Origin: Vibrio litoralis DSM 17657
GTDB lineage: Bacteria > Pseudomonadota > Gammaproteobacteria > Enterobacterales > Vibrionaceae
NCBI RefSeq assembly: GCF_000426765.1
Contig: NZ_KE384566.1
Location: 465,530 to 529,529, forward strand
DNA: 64,000 nt
Direction of reading: 5' to 3'
Positions 19,704-27,513 of this stretch are shown here, one piece after another. Below the pieces are notes generated by a model, which saw only the letters and a program-made list of their open reading frames with translations, searched no databases and was not told the origin of the DNA. The stretch's first letter is position 1. Every line of letters begins with the position of its first letter. A program made the translations under genes and the position numbers.

Positions 19704-19871
19704 GTGTTCGGTATGGAGTTTTATTCTGAGATGTGGCTTTTTATTGGGCTATTTATTGGTTTTATTTATATTTTTTTAGGTTATATGACTGGCTTTTTAT
19801 CTTTTGTTGTACTTATGAAAATCTTTAAACTGAGGTTAAGTTTAAAGATTAGAGTTGGTTATTTTTTTTAA
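19704..19871 (+). CDS. Candidate small single-pass membrane protein (55 aa, unknown)
   Basis: An open frame of 55 codons in the long gap before the porin gene. From GTG at 19704, GGGGAG lies at 19690-19695 with an 8-base spacing, a strong ribosome-binding site; an ATG at 19713 is in the same frame. The product has a short polar start (MFGMEFYSEMW) and about 25 almost uninterrupted hydrophobic residues (LFIGLFIGFIYIFLGYMTGF onward). A basic tail rich in Lys and Arg ends in VGYFF, and TAA is at 19869. The topology would place the tail in the cytoplasm. Hydrophobic codons are expected in such T-rich DNA, so chance remains possible. I recognise no family. Confidence 0.42.
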   Translation: MFGMEFYSEMWLFIGLFIGFIYIFLGYMTGFLSFVVLMKIFKLRLSLKIRVGYFF

Positions 19872-19932
19872 CTGACTGTTTATAATGGTATTTTATCTTT
19901 TGTGGGTTGTGATTTACTTTTTTTTATTAAAT

Positions 19933-19960
19933 TTGACACTTTTGGGGAACTTATTGCAAT
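19933..19960 (+). promoter_or_regulatory. Probable porin promoter
   Basis: TTGACA at 19933-19938 matches the sigma-70 -35 perfectly. TGCAAT at 19955-19960 follows after 16 bp and matches the -10 at four positions. The implied 5' leader is about 105 bases and A-rich before the porin start at 20075. This promoter lies downstream of the small ORF at 19704. Confidence 0.5.
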
Positions 19961-20074
19961 CTTTGGGTGCGAATCAGATGTAGCGCTTGTTGACGAAATG
20001 TTAACGAGCGATAAAACAAAAAAAGAAAGGAATCCCAAAGGGAATTTCAAATTAATAAAAGGCAGTGGATTATT

Positions 20075-21142
20075 ATGAAAAAATCGCTTTTAGCTCTTGC
20101 AGTATCAGCAGCAGCATTCACAGGCGCAGCAAGTGCGGCTGAAGTTTATAGCAACGACGGTGGGTCAGTAGATTTTTACGGGCAACTGCGTACCGAAATG
20201 AAATTTGCTGATGCAGATGATTACAACGCAGATCTATCAACGGGTTCTTCTCGTATTGGTGTTGATGCTAAATATAATGTAATGGAAGGTTTTGACGTTT
20301 TAGGTCTTGTTGAAGTCGGTGTCCCTGCACAAGATGATGAAGATGGAAATGACGTAGAAGTTCGTCGCCACTTGATCGGTTTTGCTACAGATTATGGTAC
20401 TGTGCAGTTTGGTCGTGATTGGACTACATCCGATGATTTAGGTGGTACAGACTATTCTTACTTCTTTGGTGGAACGGCTAATCTTTATGACCAATTAAAT
20501 GGTGCATTATCTGAATCACAAATTAAATACTCTCTAGATCTTGATAACTGGTGGGTTAAAGCAACTTATGGTTTAAATGATAGTTCTAATCATCAAGATT
20601 TATTTGAAGCATTTGTTGGTGCAACTTATGGCGACTTGTCATTCCACGTAGGTGGTGGTTATAACCGTGTTCATGAGTTTATGACTACTGTAACAGATGT
20701 TAACGATAATAGTTTTGATGTTGGCGGTGACCTTAGCAACACTTATTATGAAGCAACACTTGTATATAACTTGCTTGATAATTTACAAGTGAGTGGTACT
20801 TATTATGGTTCTCAACTAGAAAATACTGACAATGACTCGAAAATTGATCAGAATGCTCTTTCGTTAGGAACATATTGGACATTTGTTGAGAAAACTTCAT
20901 TATATGCTGGGTATGAATACGTTCATCAAAAAGATGACGATTCAGATGCTAGTGATCACGGTAACAACGCTTACCTTGGCCTTGAATATAAATTCTCTAG
21001 CTGGGCACGTGTATTTACAGAAGTAGGCTATTCTGATGGTACGACTCTAGGCTTCACGAATAACCAAACTGATGTAGTGGTTGGTCCTACTGAGGTTGAT
21101 AGTGAAACCAACTTTGGTATCGGTGCTCGTTTCTACTGGTAA
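20075..21142 (+). CDS. Outer-membrane porin (general, OmpC/OmpU-like fold)
   Basis: A 355-residue outer-membrane beta-barrel. The signal peptide MKKSLLALAVSAAAFTGAASA is cleaved before AEVYSNDGG. The mature protein begins with VDFYGQLRTEM, the typical first strand of trimeric porins, and contains VRRHLIGFATDYGTVQFGRD, the L3-preceding strand of the family. Alternating aromatic strands follow, and the chain ends in an aromatic residue (GARFYW) as needed for BAM recognition. Such porins carry small hydrophilic solutes across the outer membrane. I cannot assign it to OmpU, OmpT or another named porin. It stands alone with its own promoter and terminator. Confidence 0.9.
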   Translation: MKKSLLALAVSAAAFTGAASAAEVYSNDGGSVDFYGQLRTEMKFADADDYNADLSTGSSRIGVDAKYNVMEGFDVLGLVEVGVPAQDDEDGNDVEVRRHLIGFATDYGTVQFGRDWTTSDDLGGTDYSYFFGGTANLYDQLNGALSESQIKYSLDLDNWWVKATYGLNDSSNHQDLFEAFVGATYGDLSFHVGGGYNRVHEFMTTVTDVNDNSFDVGGDLSNTYYEATLVYNLLDNLQVSGTYYGSQLENTDNDSKIDQNALSLGTYWTFVEKTSLYAGYEYVHQKDDDSDASDHGNNAYLGLEYKFSSWARVFTEVGYSDGTTLGFTNNQTDVVVGPTEVDSETNFGIGARFYW

Positions 21143-21168
21143 TCAAAGTTTAAAGTTATGTTAATATC

Positions 21169-21196
21169 AAAGCTCGGTTTCTACCGGGCTTTTTTA
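21169..21196 (+). terminator. Rho-independent terminator of the porin gene
   Basis: AAAGCTCGGT pairs with ACCGGGCTTT (one G-T pair), loop TTCT, followed by a T-run. It lies 27 bp past the porin stop and just before the next gene, which must therefore be read from its own start or from read-through. Confidence 0.9.
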
Positions 21197-21216
21197 TTTT
21201 TAAATAAGGGATGTAT

Positions 21217-21855
21217 ATGAGTAAGAAGTTTATTTCCGCAGTAGGCTGTATTGCATTATTAGCCAGTCAATTGGTTCATGCTGAAGTTAAAATTCCAATC
21301 CCAGATAGCATTAACTTATTGGTTGTGAACTCCCTCAAACCTGAGATTGAAAAGGGCGGTTTGTTTGGTTCTGATACTTTAGTTTTACCTGATGGTGAAA
21401 ACCAGATCGTATTCAAGTTTCAACCCGGTGTGATGGAAAATGATACATTACGTCGAGTTTATAGTGATGTTATTGTTGCGAAGTTTTCTGCTCAAGATGA
21501 TGAATTAAAATTTGTGTTGCCAGAGTATCGAGATTTAAATCAGGCTCGAAATGAAATTAATGATTTTGAATGGTCTTTAGTCGATAGTCAGGATAAAGCG
21601 GCTGATATAAAAAAAGACCCACTATCAACGACAGGAGTACAGCTCGGACGCAACTTTATTGAAGATGTGATGGATTACAACATGCGCGGTGGTGTTGCTG
21701 CGATTACGACAGGCGCTGTTGCAGCCAAGAGTCTACCTGTGAATACGCAAGTTAAACCCGATGGTGAAAATGTCGCTCAGTTGAAAGCTTGGTATTTGAA
21801 AGCTAATGCGCAAGAAAGAAAAGATTTTCAAGTTTGGTTAATCGACCAAAAATAA
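21217..21855 (+). CDS. UPF0319/DUF2057 (YccT-like) secreted protein
   Basis: A 212-residue exported protein with signal peptide MSKKFISAVGCIALLASQLVHA before EVKIPIPDSINLL. It then follows the DUF2057 pattern, with LVVNSLKPEI, the GENQIVFKF strand and RNFIEDVMDYNMRGG. Family members are periplasmic; E. coli YccT has been linked to inhibition of curli assembly, but no function can be assumed here. I choose ATG 21217 over the in-frame ATG two codons earlier because AAGGG is then six bases upstream. The C-terminal AQERKDFQVWLIDQK segment is also conserved in the family as I recall it. Confidence 0.82.
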   Translation: MSKKFISAVGCIALLASQLVHAEVKIPIPDSINLLVVNSLKPEIEKGGLFGSDTLVLPDGENQIVFKFQPGVMENDTLRRVYSDVIVAKFSAQDDELKFVLPEYRDLNQARNEINDFEWSLVDSQDKAADIKKDPLSTTGVQLGRNFIEDVMDYNMRGGVAAITTGAVAAKSLPVNTQVKPDGENVAQLKAWYLKANAQERKDFQVWLIDQK

Positions 21856-21933
21856 TGAGCAAAATAGATAGTGAAAGAAGCGGCCAGAGTGTCGTTTTTT
21901 TCATTTAAAGTTCAATGTAACACTTTATTTTCC

Positions 21934-21949
21934 GGGCAAACGGTTGCTA
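21934..21949 (+). promoter_or_regulatory. Possible PurR-type operator upstream of gsk
   Basis: The 16-mer GGGCAAACGGTTGCTA is centred about 80 bp before gsk. Its core GCAAACGGTTGC resembles the PurR box ACGCAAACGTTTGCGT. The purine-salvage function of gsk makes regulation by PurR reasonable, but two core-flanking positions are off consensus. Confidence 0.4.
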
Positions 21950-22022
21950 TTCGGTGTCATATTGCTGCAATCTAATTTGATGGCTACAATTCAATTCCCT
22001 GTTCATAACCTACATAATCTCT

Positions 22023-23327
22023 ATGAAATTCCCCGGCCAACGTAAATCTAAACACTATTTTCCTGTCGATGCACGTGATCCGCTTGTCAGTCAAGCGCAA
22101 GAAAGCAAGCGAATGTCTCGTACTCACATTATCGGTATTGACCAAACGTTGGTTGATATAGAGGCGAAAGTCAGTGATGAGTTCATTGAAAAATATCAAT
22201 TGAGTAAAGGGCACTCGTTAGTTATTGATGATGAAAAAGCAGAAGCACTATATAACGAGTTAAAGGAATATGACCTGGTTACCGATGAGTTTGCCGGTGG
22301 AACAATAGGGAATACATTACATAATTACTCCGTACTAGCCGATGATAAATCTACCTTATTAGGTGTGATGAGTAATAGTATTAAAATTGGCAGTTATGGA
22401 TATCGCTACCTTTGTAACACTTCTAGCCGCATGGATTTAAATTATCTACAAGGCGTTGAAGGCCCAATTGGTCGTTGTTTTGCATTAATTAGTGATAATG
22501 GTGAACGTACCTTCGCAATTAATGAAGGGAAAATGAACCAGTTATTACCGACTAGTATTCCAGAACATATTTTTGAAAATGCTTCAGCCTTAGTGTTAAC
22601 CGCTTATTTGGTTCGTTGTAAGCCGGGTGATCCTATGCCTGATGCAACAATGAAAGCGATTGAGTACGCGAAAAAATATGACGTTCCAGTGGTTCTTACG
22701 CTAGGAACCAAATATGTGGTTCAAGATGATCCTGAATACTGGCGTGATTTTGTTAAGCAGCATGTTTCTGTTTTAGCGATGAATGAAGAAGAAGCAGAAG
22801 CTTTGACAGGAGAACATGATCCTTTATTAGCTTCAGATAAAGCGTTGGATTGGGTAGATCTAGTATTATGTACCGCCGGCCCGGTAGGTTTATATATGGC
22901 TGGCTATACCGAAGAAGAAGCAAAGCGCCCAACAAGTTTGCCTTTATTACCTGGTTCGATTGCTGAATTTAATCAGTATGAATTTAGCCGTCCAACAGTT
23001 CGTTCTCAATGTAAAGATCCGATTAAAGTGTACTCTCATATTGCCCCTTATATGGGTGGGCCAGAGAAAATTAAGAATACTAATGGGGCAGGTGATGCAG
23101 CATTATCTGCAATATTGCATGATATGGCGGCCAATAAATACCATAAAGAAAATATCCCTAACTCAAGTAAGCATGAATATCCATTTTTGACCTATTCATC
23201 TTTCTCTCAAGTATGTAAATATGCTAACCGTGTGAGCTATGAAGTATTAGCGCAGCATTCTCCGCGTTTATCTCGTGGCTTACCTGAGAAAGAAGACAGC
23301 TTGGAAGAAGCATACTGGGAAAGATAA
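22023..23327 (+). CDS. gsk: Inosine-guanosine kinase
   Basis: PfkB/ribokinase-family enzyme that phosphorylates inosine and guanosine to IMP and GMP in purine salvage. The 434-residue length equals the E. coli enzyme. Visible landmarks are the substrate segment DEFAGGTIGNTLHNYSVLAD, the GVEGPIGRCFALISDNGERT strand and the ribokinase signature NTNGAGDAALSA, whose Asp is the catalytic base. The N-terminus MKFPGQRKSKHYFPV is also characteristic. It is a single-gene unit; a bidirectional terminator separates it from convergent hns. Confidence 0.95.
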   Translation: MKFPGQRKSKHYFPVDARDPLVSQAQESKRMSRTHIIGIDQTLVDIEAKVSDEFIEKYQLSKGHSLVIDDEKAEALYNELKEYDLVTDEFAGGTIGNTLHNYSVLADDKSTLLGVMSNSIKIGSYGYRYLCNTSSRMDLNYLQGVEGPIGRCFALISDNGERTFAINEGKMNQLLPTSIPEHIFENASALVLTAYLVRCKPGDPMPDATMKAIEYAKKYDVPVVLTLGTKYVVQDDPEYWRDFVKQHVSVLAMNEEEAEALTGEHDPLLASDKALDWVDLVLCTAGPVGLYMAGYTEEEAKRPTSLPLLPGSIAEFNQYEFSRPTVRSQCKDPIKVYSHIAPYMGGPEKIKNTNGAGDAALSAILHDMAANKYHKENIPNSSKHEYPFLTYSSFSQVCKYANRVSYEVLAQHSPRLSRGLPEKEDSLEEAYWER

Positions 23328-23441
23328 GCTTATTTAGTTAAGTGGTTTTATTCGCTCAAAGGAACGGATAAAAATAAATAGGTGGGTTTAATTATTCTTA
23401 CTTATTGGATCCGCTATTTACAGTAACTTGTTGTTAGAAAT

Positions 23442-23472
23442 AAAAAAAGGGAGCTAATTACTCCCTTTTTTT
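23442..23472. terminator. Bidirectional terminator between gsk and hns
   Basis: A 12-bp perfect stem (23442-23453 with 23461-23472) carries seven A residues on the left and seven T residues on the right, with a 7-base loop. It is symmetrical and can end transcripts from both convergent genes. Confidence 0.93.
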
Positions 23473-23499
23473 ATTAATAATCCAATAAGGATGTGGTTA

Positions 23500-23916
23500 T
23501 TATTTGATTAGGAAATCATCAATTGATTTGCCTGCATCAAGAGCTTCTTGAATGGCAGAAGGCGTACGGCCTTGGCCAGTCCAAGTCTTACGCTCACCAT
23601 TTAAAGTGTATTCATATTTTGCAGGGCGAGGTTGACGCTTCTTACGAGATTTAGATTTTGATTCACCACCGCTCATTGCAGAGATAAGGTCTTCTAAATC
23701 AATTCCGTCTTTAGCGATCATTTTAGCGTATTCTGCTAATTTAGCTTCGCGCTCCGCTTGTTCAGCTAATTCTTTTTCTTCTACTTCTTTTCTTTCTGCT
23801 ACAACAGTAGTCAGTTTTTCTAGTAACTCTTCTACTTCCGCTAGGGTAAATTCGTCACGAGTAAAAGCGCGAAGGCTACGAATATTTAATAGTGCTGATT
23901 TTTTGATTTCTGACAT
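23500..23916 (-). CDS. hns: H-NS family nucleoid protein (VicH-like)
   Basis: A 138-residue nucleoid-associated protein that silences AT-rich DNA. The N-terminal oligomerisation region (about 1-80) is a heptad-rich helix, EVEELLEKLTTVVAERKEVEE. A basic linker (KSKSRKKRQPRP) follows, then the C-terminal DNA-binding domain KYEYTLNGERKTWTGQGRTP (about 98-117), whose QGR motif inserts into the minor groove. VicH of V. cholerae is the closest named relative. The SD is not strong; the start is fixed by the conserved MSEIKKSALLNIRSLR. The upstream DNA is very AT-rich with an inverted repeat, which fits autoregulation. Confidence 0.95.
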   Translation of the reverse strand: MSEIKKSALLNIRSLRAFTRDEFTLAEVEELLEKLTTVVAERKEVEEKELAEQAEREAKLAEYAKMIAKDGIDLEDLISAMSGGESKSKSRKKRQPRPAKYEYTLNGERKTWTGQGRTPSAIQEALDAGKSIDDFLIK

Positions 23917-23952
23917 ATGTGGATCCTATACAGTAGAATTGCTGAATTAAGT

Positions 23953-23994
23953 TTTATCTAAAATAAATATCTTTGTTAGATAAAGTTAAACTAA
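23953..23994. repeat. Inverted repeat in the hns upstream region
   Basis: TTTATCTAA at 23953-23961 and TTAGATAAA at 23986-23994 form a perfect 9-bp inverted repeat spaced by 24 bp, 37 bp upstream of hns on its 5' side. It may be a regulatory site or part of intrinsically curved AT-rich DNA bound by H-NS itself. Confidence 0.4.
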
Positions 23995-24283
23995 TTTTAT
24001 ATAGCTTATCTTTTTTAGTCAAAAAATATATTTGTTTAAATAAAGAAATTTTAGGCTGATTTAATATTTATACTGTTACAAATAATGTTGTTATTTAGGT
24101 GTTGATCCAAACTTATTACCTAAGGTTTATAATTAAGTGTGCTGGTTGTTTTTTGGGCTAAATGGAAATGTTCGACTTTTGTCTTGCCATTTGCTTTTTG
24201 ATCATTACAATGAGCCGAATCTTGCTAGAACCCTTTGTAAATGTCCTGATAAATGGCTGTTTGTAAGGCGAATGTTTTAGTCT

Positions 24284-24510
24284 GATGTAGAGGCGCAATA
24301 TTTATTAGTACTACGTTTTAGGGTGATGCCTGTGAGAGCGTACGAAAGGAAATGTTGCCGAAGTAAGAGCTAATCAGTGCGTTTTGATTAGTTAGGCATA
24401 TCAGAGCCACTTGCTGGGGTTGCATTTAATAGGTGTAACACTGCCATAGTTTGCAGAGTGCTAGTCTTAAAGATTACATGCTGTGTTTTTTTACTATGGA
24501 GCGCTACTGT
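24284..24510 (+). ncRNA. Lysine riboswitch (L box)
   Basis: The conserved landmarks occur in order: GTAGAGGCGC at the 5' P1 side (24287 onward), GGGTGATGCC, GTTGCCGAAGTAAGAGC (about 24355), a central P2/P3 region with paired ATCAGTGCG/TTTTGATTAG arms, ACACTGCCATAGTTTGCAGA (about 24438), and GGAGCGCTAC (about 24498-24507) closing P1. These match the lysine riboswitch core. It precedes an NhaC-family gene, a known target of this element. Limits are set by the P1 pairing GTAG...GCGC with GCGCTAC. Confidence 0.9.
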
Positions 24511-24609
24511 AGACACATGAAAGTGATTTGGCTTTCAACGTTTATCAACAAGATGATTTATTGTTTACGACTATACTCTTCAACAATATCCCTTCTGCAG
24601 TAGATCTCT

Positions 24610-24628
24610 AACCAATTTTGGTTTTTTT
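24610..24628 (+). terminator. Weak hairpin with U-run overlapping the approach to the lysine-regulated gene
   Basis: AACCA (24610-24614) can pair with TGGTT (24619-24623) around ATTT, followed by TTTTT, ending five bases before the ATG at 24633. This has the form of a small intrinsic terminator and could be the riboswitch expression platform, though the stem is only 5 bp. Confidence 0.35.
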
Positions 24629-24632
24629 GATC

Positions 24633-26216
24633 ATGAATTTAATCGATTTTACTTCTTCCGCGGCATCGTTGCTGCCTCCAGCAATCGCTTTGACGATGGC
24701 CATTCTGACCCGACGTGTTCTTTTATCACTTGGTTTTGGTATTTTACTGGGTGCATTTTTGTTGGCTGATTTTTCATTATTAGGCGCATTAAGCTATACC
24801 AGCTCGACTGTAGTGGGTGTGTTTGTTAGTGATGGCGGATTGAACTGGGACAGCCTTTTTATCCTACTTTTCCTCGTTCTTCTTGGCATGATGACAGCTT
24901 TGTTAACGCTATCAGGTGGTACCTATGCTTTTGCTGAGTGGGCCCAAAAGCGTATTAAAAGCAAAAGAGGGGCACAACTTCTTGCGGCTTGGCTAGGGGT
25001 ATTTATCTTTATTGATGATTACTTTAATAGCTTAGCGGTAGGTGCTATTTCTCGCCCTGTGACCGATCGCTTTCAAGTTTCTCGTTCTAAATTAGCTTAT
25101 ATTCTAGACTCAACTGCTGCACCTATGTGTGTCCTTATGCCTGCTTCTAGCTGGGGGGCTTATATCATGACAGTAGTAAGCGGCATTTTAATTTCACATG
25201 GCATTACAGAGTATTCTGCTCTAGGCGCATATATGCGTTTAGTTCCGATGAACTACTATGCGATTTTTGCTTTATTAATGGTATTTGCCATGATCTGGTT
25301 TGATCTTAATGTTGGTCCTATGCGTAAGCATGAGATTGCAGCGGGTCAAGGTAAAACTGATGATCGCGATGAAAATGCACCAGATTTAACGGAAGAATCT
25401 GAAATTAAAGAAAGCAAAGAGGGCACGGTTTCTAACTTGATTCTTCCTATCGTTGCTTTAATTATTGCGACCGTGTATTTCATGATCAGCTCTGGTGCGG
25501 ATGTATTAAGTTCTGATGGTCAGGCATTTAGCTTATTAAAAGCGTTTGAAAATACCAATGTTGGCCAGTCTTTATTCTATGGTGCATTAGTTGGTTTAAT
25601 CTGTGCGGTTGGAACCGTATTAAAGCAAAAAATGCCAGCAAGAGACGTGTTAATGACGTTATGGATTGGTGCAAAATCAATGTTCGGTGCGATTTTGATC
25701 TTAGCCTTTGCATGGACAATTGGCGCAGTCATTAAAGATATGGGCACAGGTGCTTACTTATCGACTCTAGTAGAAGGAAATATTGGTGTACATTGGCTAC
25801 CAGTATTGTTGTTCTTGCTTTCAGGTCTAATGGCATTTTCAACCGGAACGTCATGGGGCACATTCGGGATTATGTTACCAATTGCAGGTGATTTAGCCGG
25901 TGCAACGGATTTAGCGCTTATGCTACCTATGTTGAGTGCAGTACTTGCTGGCTCTGTATTTGGTGACCACTGTTCTCCAATTTCAGATACCACGATTTTG
26001 TCCTCGACAGGGGCGCGTTGTAACCATATCGACCACGTATCTACTCAGTTACCTTATGCATTGGCAACAGCGATAGTTTCATCTGTTGGCTTCATTGTTT
26101 TAGGGGTGACCGATTCTTCGCTGGTGGGCTTGAGTGCTGCAAGTGTGACGTTTGTAGCTTGCTGTATCGTGATGTCTGTTATTTCAAAATCAAAAATGAA
26201 AAAAGCCGCAGCTTAA
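24633..26216 (+). CDS. NhaC-family transporter under lysine control (predicted lysine transporter, LysW type)
   Basis: A 527-residue polytopic membrane protein with about 12 hydrophobic segments and the NhaC-family pattern FIDDYFNSLAVGAISRPVTD and STGTSWGTFGIMLPIAG, plus the FGDHCSPISDTTILSS segment. NhaC relatives exchange sodium and protons. However, members preceded by a lysine riboswitch have been predicted by comparative genomics to carry lysine (named LysW), and that applies here. An acidic cytoplasmic loop lies around residues 235-270. The ATG at 24633 lacks an obvious Shine-Dalgarno; an in-frame TTG at 24618 is worse. Monocistronic, with a terminator after the stop. Confidence 0.88.
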   Translation: MNLIDFTSSAASLLPPAIALTMAILTRRVLLSLGFGILLGAFLLADFSLLGALSYTSSTVVGVFVSDGGLNWDSLFILLFLVLLGMMTALLTLSGGTYAFAEWAQKRIKSKRGAQLLAAWLGVFIFIDDYFNSLAVGAISRPVTDRFQVSRSKLAYILDSTAAPMCVLMPASSWGAYIMTVVSGILISHGITEYSALGAYMRLVPMNYYAIFALLMVFAMIWFDLNVGPMRKHEIAAGQGKTDDRDENAPDLTEESEIKESKEGTVSNLILPIVALIIATVYFMISSGADVLSSDGQAFSLLKAFENTNVGQSLFYGALVGLICAVGTVLKQKMPARDVLMTLWIGAKSMFGAILILAFAWTIGAVIKDMGTGAYLSTLVEGNIGVHWLPVLLFLLSGLMAFSTGTSWGTFGIMLPIAGDLAGATDLALMLPMLSAVLAGSVFGDHCSPISDTTILSSTGARCNHIDHVSTQLPYALATAIVSSVGFIVLGVTDSSLVGLSAASVTFVACCIVMSVISKSKMKKAAA

Positions 26217-26239
26217 TTTCTTATTTTGATTGTGATACC

Positions 26240-26273
26240 AAAGGCTGAGTTAGTGAATAACTTAGCCTTTTTT
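26240..26273 (+). terminator. Rho-independent terminator of the NhaC-family gene
   Basis: A 13-bp stem (26240-26252 with 26258-26270, one G-T pair) with loop GTGAA, and the right arm runs into six T residues. It isolates the upstream gene from the his operon. Confidence 0.9.
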
Positions 26274-26312
26274 CTATAAAACTTTTTAGGTGAAAATAAT
26301 TCAAATAAAGGC

Positions 26313-26341
26313 TTGAAAAAACATTAGAGCTTGGGTAGTGT
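26313..26341 (+). promoter_or_regulatory. Probable his operon promoter
   Basis: TTGAAA at 26313-26318 and TAGTGT at 26336-26341 are spaced by 17 bp, with 5/6 and 3/6 matches to sigma-70 hexamers. The implied transcript would begin about 25 bases before the hisL start, a typical leader geometry. Confidence 0.4.
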
Positions 26342-26374
26342 GAAGTGATTGAAACTGATTGAGCAAACAAATAT

Positions 26375-26434
26375 ATGCGCACATTGAATACTAACATTCA
26401 TCATCACCATCATCCTGTTATATCTTGCGGGTGA
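26375..26434 (+). CDS. hisL: his operon leader peptide
   Basis: A 19-codon frame reading MRTLNTNIHHHHHPVISCG with five consecutive histidine codons (CAT CAT CAC CAT CAT at 26399-26413). Ribosome stalling at the His codons when charged tRNA-His is scarce controls folding of the downstream leader RNA. E. coli HisL has seven His in 16 residues. The position, directly ahead of a hairpin and a terminator and followed by hisG, makes the identification secure. Confidence 0.95.
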   Translation: MRTLNTNIHHHHHPVISCG

Positions 26435-26443
26435 GAGTGTGCA

Positions 26444-26465
26444 TCCGGAAGATATCTCTTCCGGA
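26444..26465 (+). promoter_or_regulatory. his leader hairpin (strands 1:2) with competing antiterminator arm
   Basis: TCCGGAAGA (26444-26452) pairs perfectly with TCTTCCGGA (26457-26465). The same downstream arm, CTCTTCC at 26456-26462, can instead pair with GGAAGAG at 26495-26501, which is part of the terminator's left arm. This gives the alternative antiterminator expected for histidine attenuation. Confidence 0.85.
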
Positions 26466-26486
26466 CGTGAATCAGTAAAAAGATTC

Positions 26487-26523
26487 AAACCCTCGGAAGA
26501 GTTTTCTCTCCGAGGGTTTTTTC
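26487..26523 (+). terminator. his attenuator
   Basis: AAACCCTCGGAAGAG pairs with CTCTCCGAGGGTTT (one bulged A, loop TTTT), followed by a run of T residues. It lies about 90 bp before hisG and would stop transcription when HisL is translated without stalling. Confidence 0.93.
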
Positions 26524-26611
26524 ATTTAGGGACACTTTAAAAATCAATCATTGTTGGATGTGCTAAATAAACCAACTATGACTATTAAATTCAAAATACA
26601 GGGATAGAAAT

Positions 26612-27508
26612 ATGACAAATTCACGATTAAGAATTGCGATTCAAAAGAAAGGCCGCTTGAGCAAAGAATGCCAAGATCTACTTAAAAAGTGTGGCGTTAA
26701 ATTTAATATTGCTGGTGAAAGGCTGGTAGTACACAGTGAAAATATGCCAATCGATTTATTGCTCGTTCGTGATGATGACATTCCTGGCTTGATTATGGAT
26801 GGGGTGGTTGACCTTGGTTTTATTGGTGAGAATGAACTAGAAGAAGTTCGCCTAGATCGTAAAGCAGAAGGTTCACCATGTGAATTCAAAGCCTTGCGTC
26901 GCCTAGACTTCGGTGGTTGTCGTTTATCTATCGCTATTAATAAAGATGAAACTTACAACGGCCCACAAGATCTAGCGGGTAAACGTATCGCGACAACTTA
27001 CCCACATCTATTAAAAAGCTACATGGATGAGCAAGGCATTAACTTTAGCACTTGTATGTTAACCGGTTCAGTTGAGGTTGCGCCTCGTGCCGGGCTTGCC
27101 GATGCCATTGCGGATTTAGTCTCAACCGGTGCTACTTTAGAAGCCAATGGATTAAAAGAAGCTGAAGTAATTTTCCGCTCTAAAGCGACATTAATTCAAC
27201 GCACTGGTGAATTTTCTGCTGAGCAAGATGGTTTGATTGAAAAACTGCTCACTCGTATGCAAGGTGTTATTCAAGCGAAAGAATCAAAATACATCATGCT
27301 GCACGCCCCATCTGATAAGTTAGAACAAATCAAGCAACTATTACCGGGCGCGGAAGATCCTACCGTTCTACCTCTATCTCAAGAAAAAAATCGTGTTGCT
27401 GTACACCTAGTTAGTACCGAAAATCTTTTCTGGGAAACCATGGAAGGCTTAAAAGAGCTTGGTGCGAGTTCGATCTTAGTGCTACCAATTGAAAAAATGA
27501 TGGAGTAA
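26612..27508 (+). CDS. hisG: ATP phosphoribosyltransferase (long form)
   Basis: First enzyme of histidine synthesis: condenses ATP and PRPP to phosphoribosyl-ATP and is feedback-inhibited by histidine. The 298 residues make it the long HisG form, which has a C-terminal ACT-like regulatory domain (about 225-298) and does not need HisZ. Conserved features are the N-terminal [12 protein letters not shown], the [20 protein letters not shown] region and the PRPP-loop segment [16 protein letters not shown] ribosome site GGGAT lies nine bases ahead. It heads the eight-gene his operon. Confidence 0.97.
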   Translation: MTNSRLRIAIQKKGRLSKECQDLLKKCGVKFNIAGERLVVHSENMPIDLLLVRDDDIPGLIMDGVVDLGFIGENELEEVRLDRKAEGSPCEFKALRRLDFGGCRLSIAINKDETYNGPQDLAGKRIATTYPHLLKSYMDEQGINFSTCMLTGSVEVAPRAGLADAIADLVSTGATLEANGLKEAEVIFRSKATLIQRTGEFSAEQDGLIEKLLTRMQGVIQAKESKYIMLHAPSDKLEQIKQLLPGAEDPTVLPLSQEKNRVAVHLVSTENLFWETMEGLKELGASSILVLPIEKMME

Positions 27509-27513
27509 GCAAT

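Noticed and set aside
24161..24265. 34-codon hydrophobic frame just upstream of the lysine riboswitch
   Set aside because: It follows directly after an in-frame stop, has no good SD, and would end just where the riboswitch transcript should begin. Chance hydrophobic frames are expected in this T-rich DNA.
26396..26416. Histidine codon run read as a coincidence or metal-binding small protein
   Set aside because: The following hairpin, antiterminator complementarity and terminator directly before hisG make a leader peptide the only reasonable reading.
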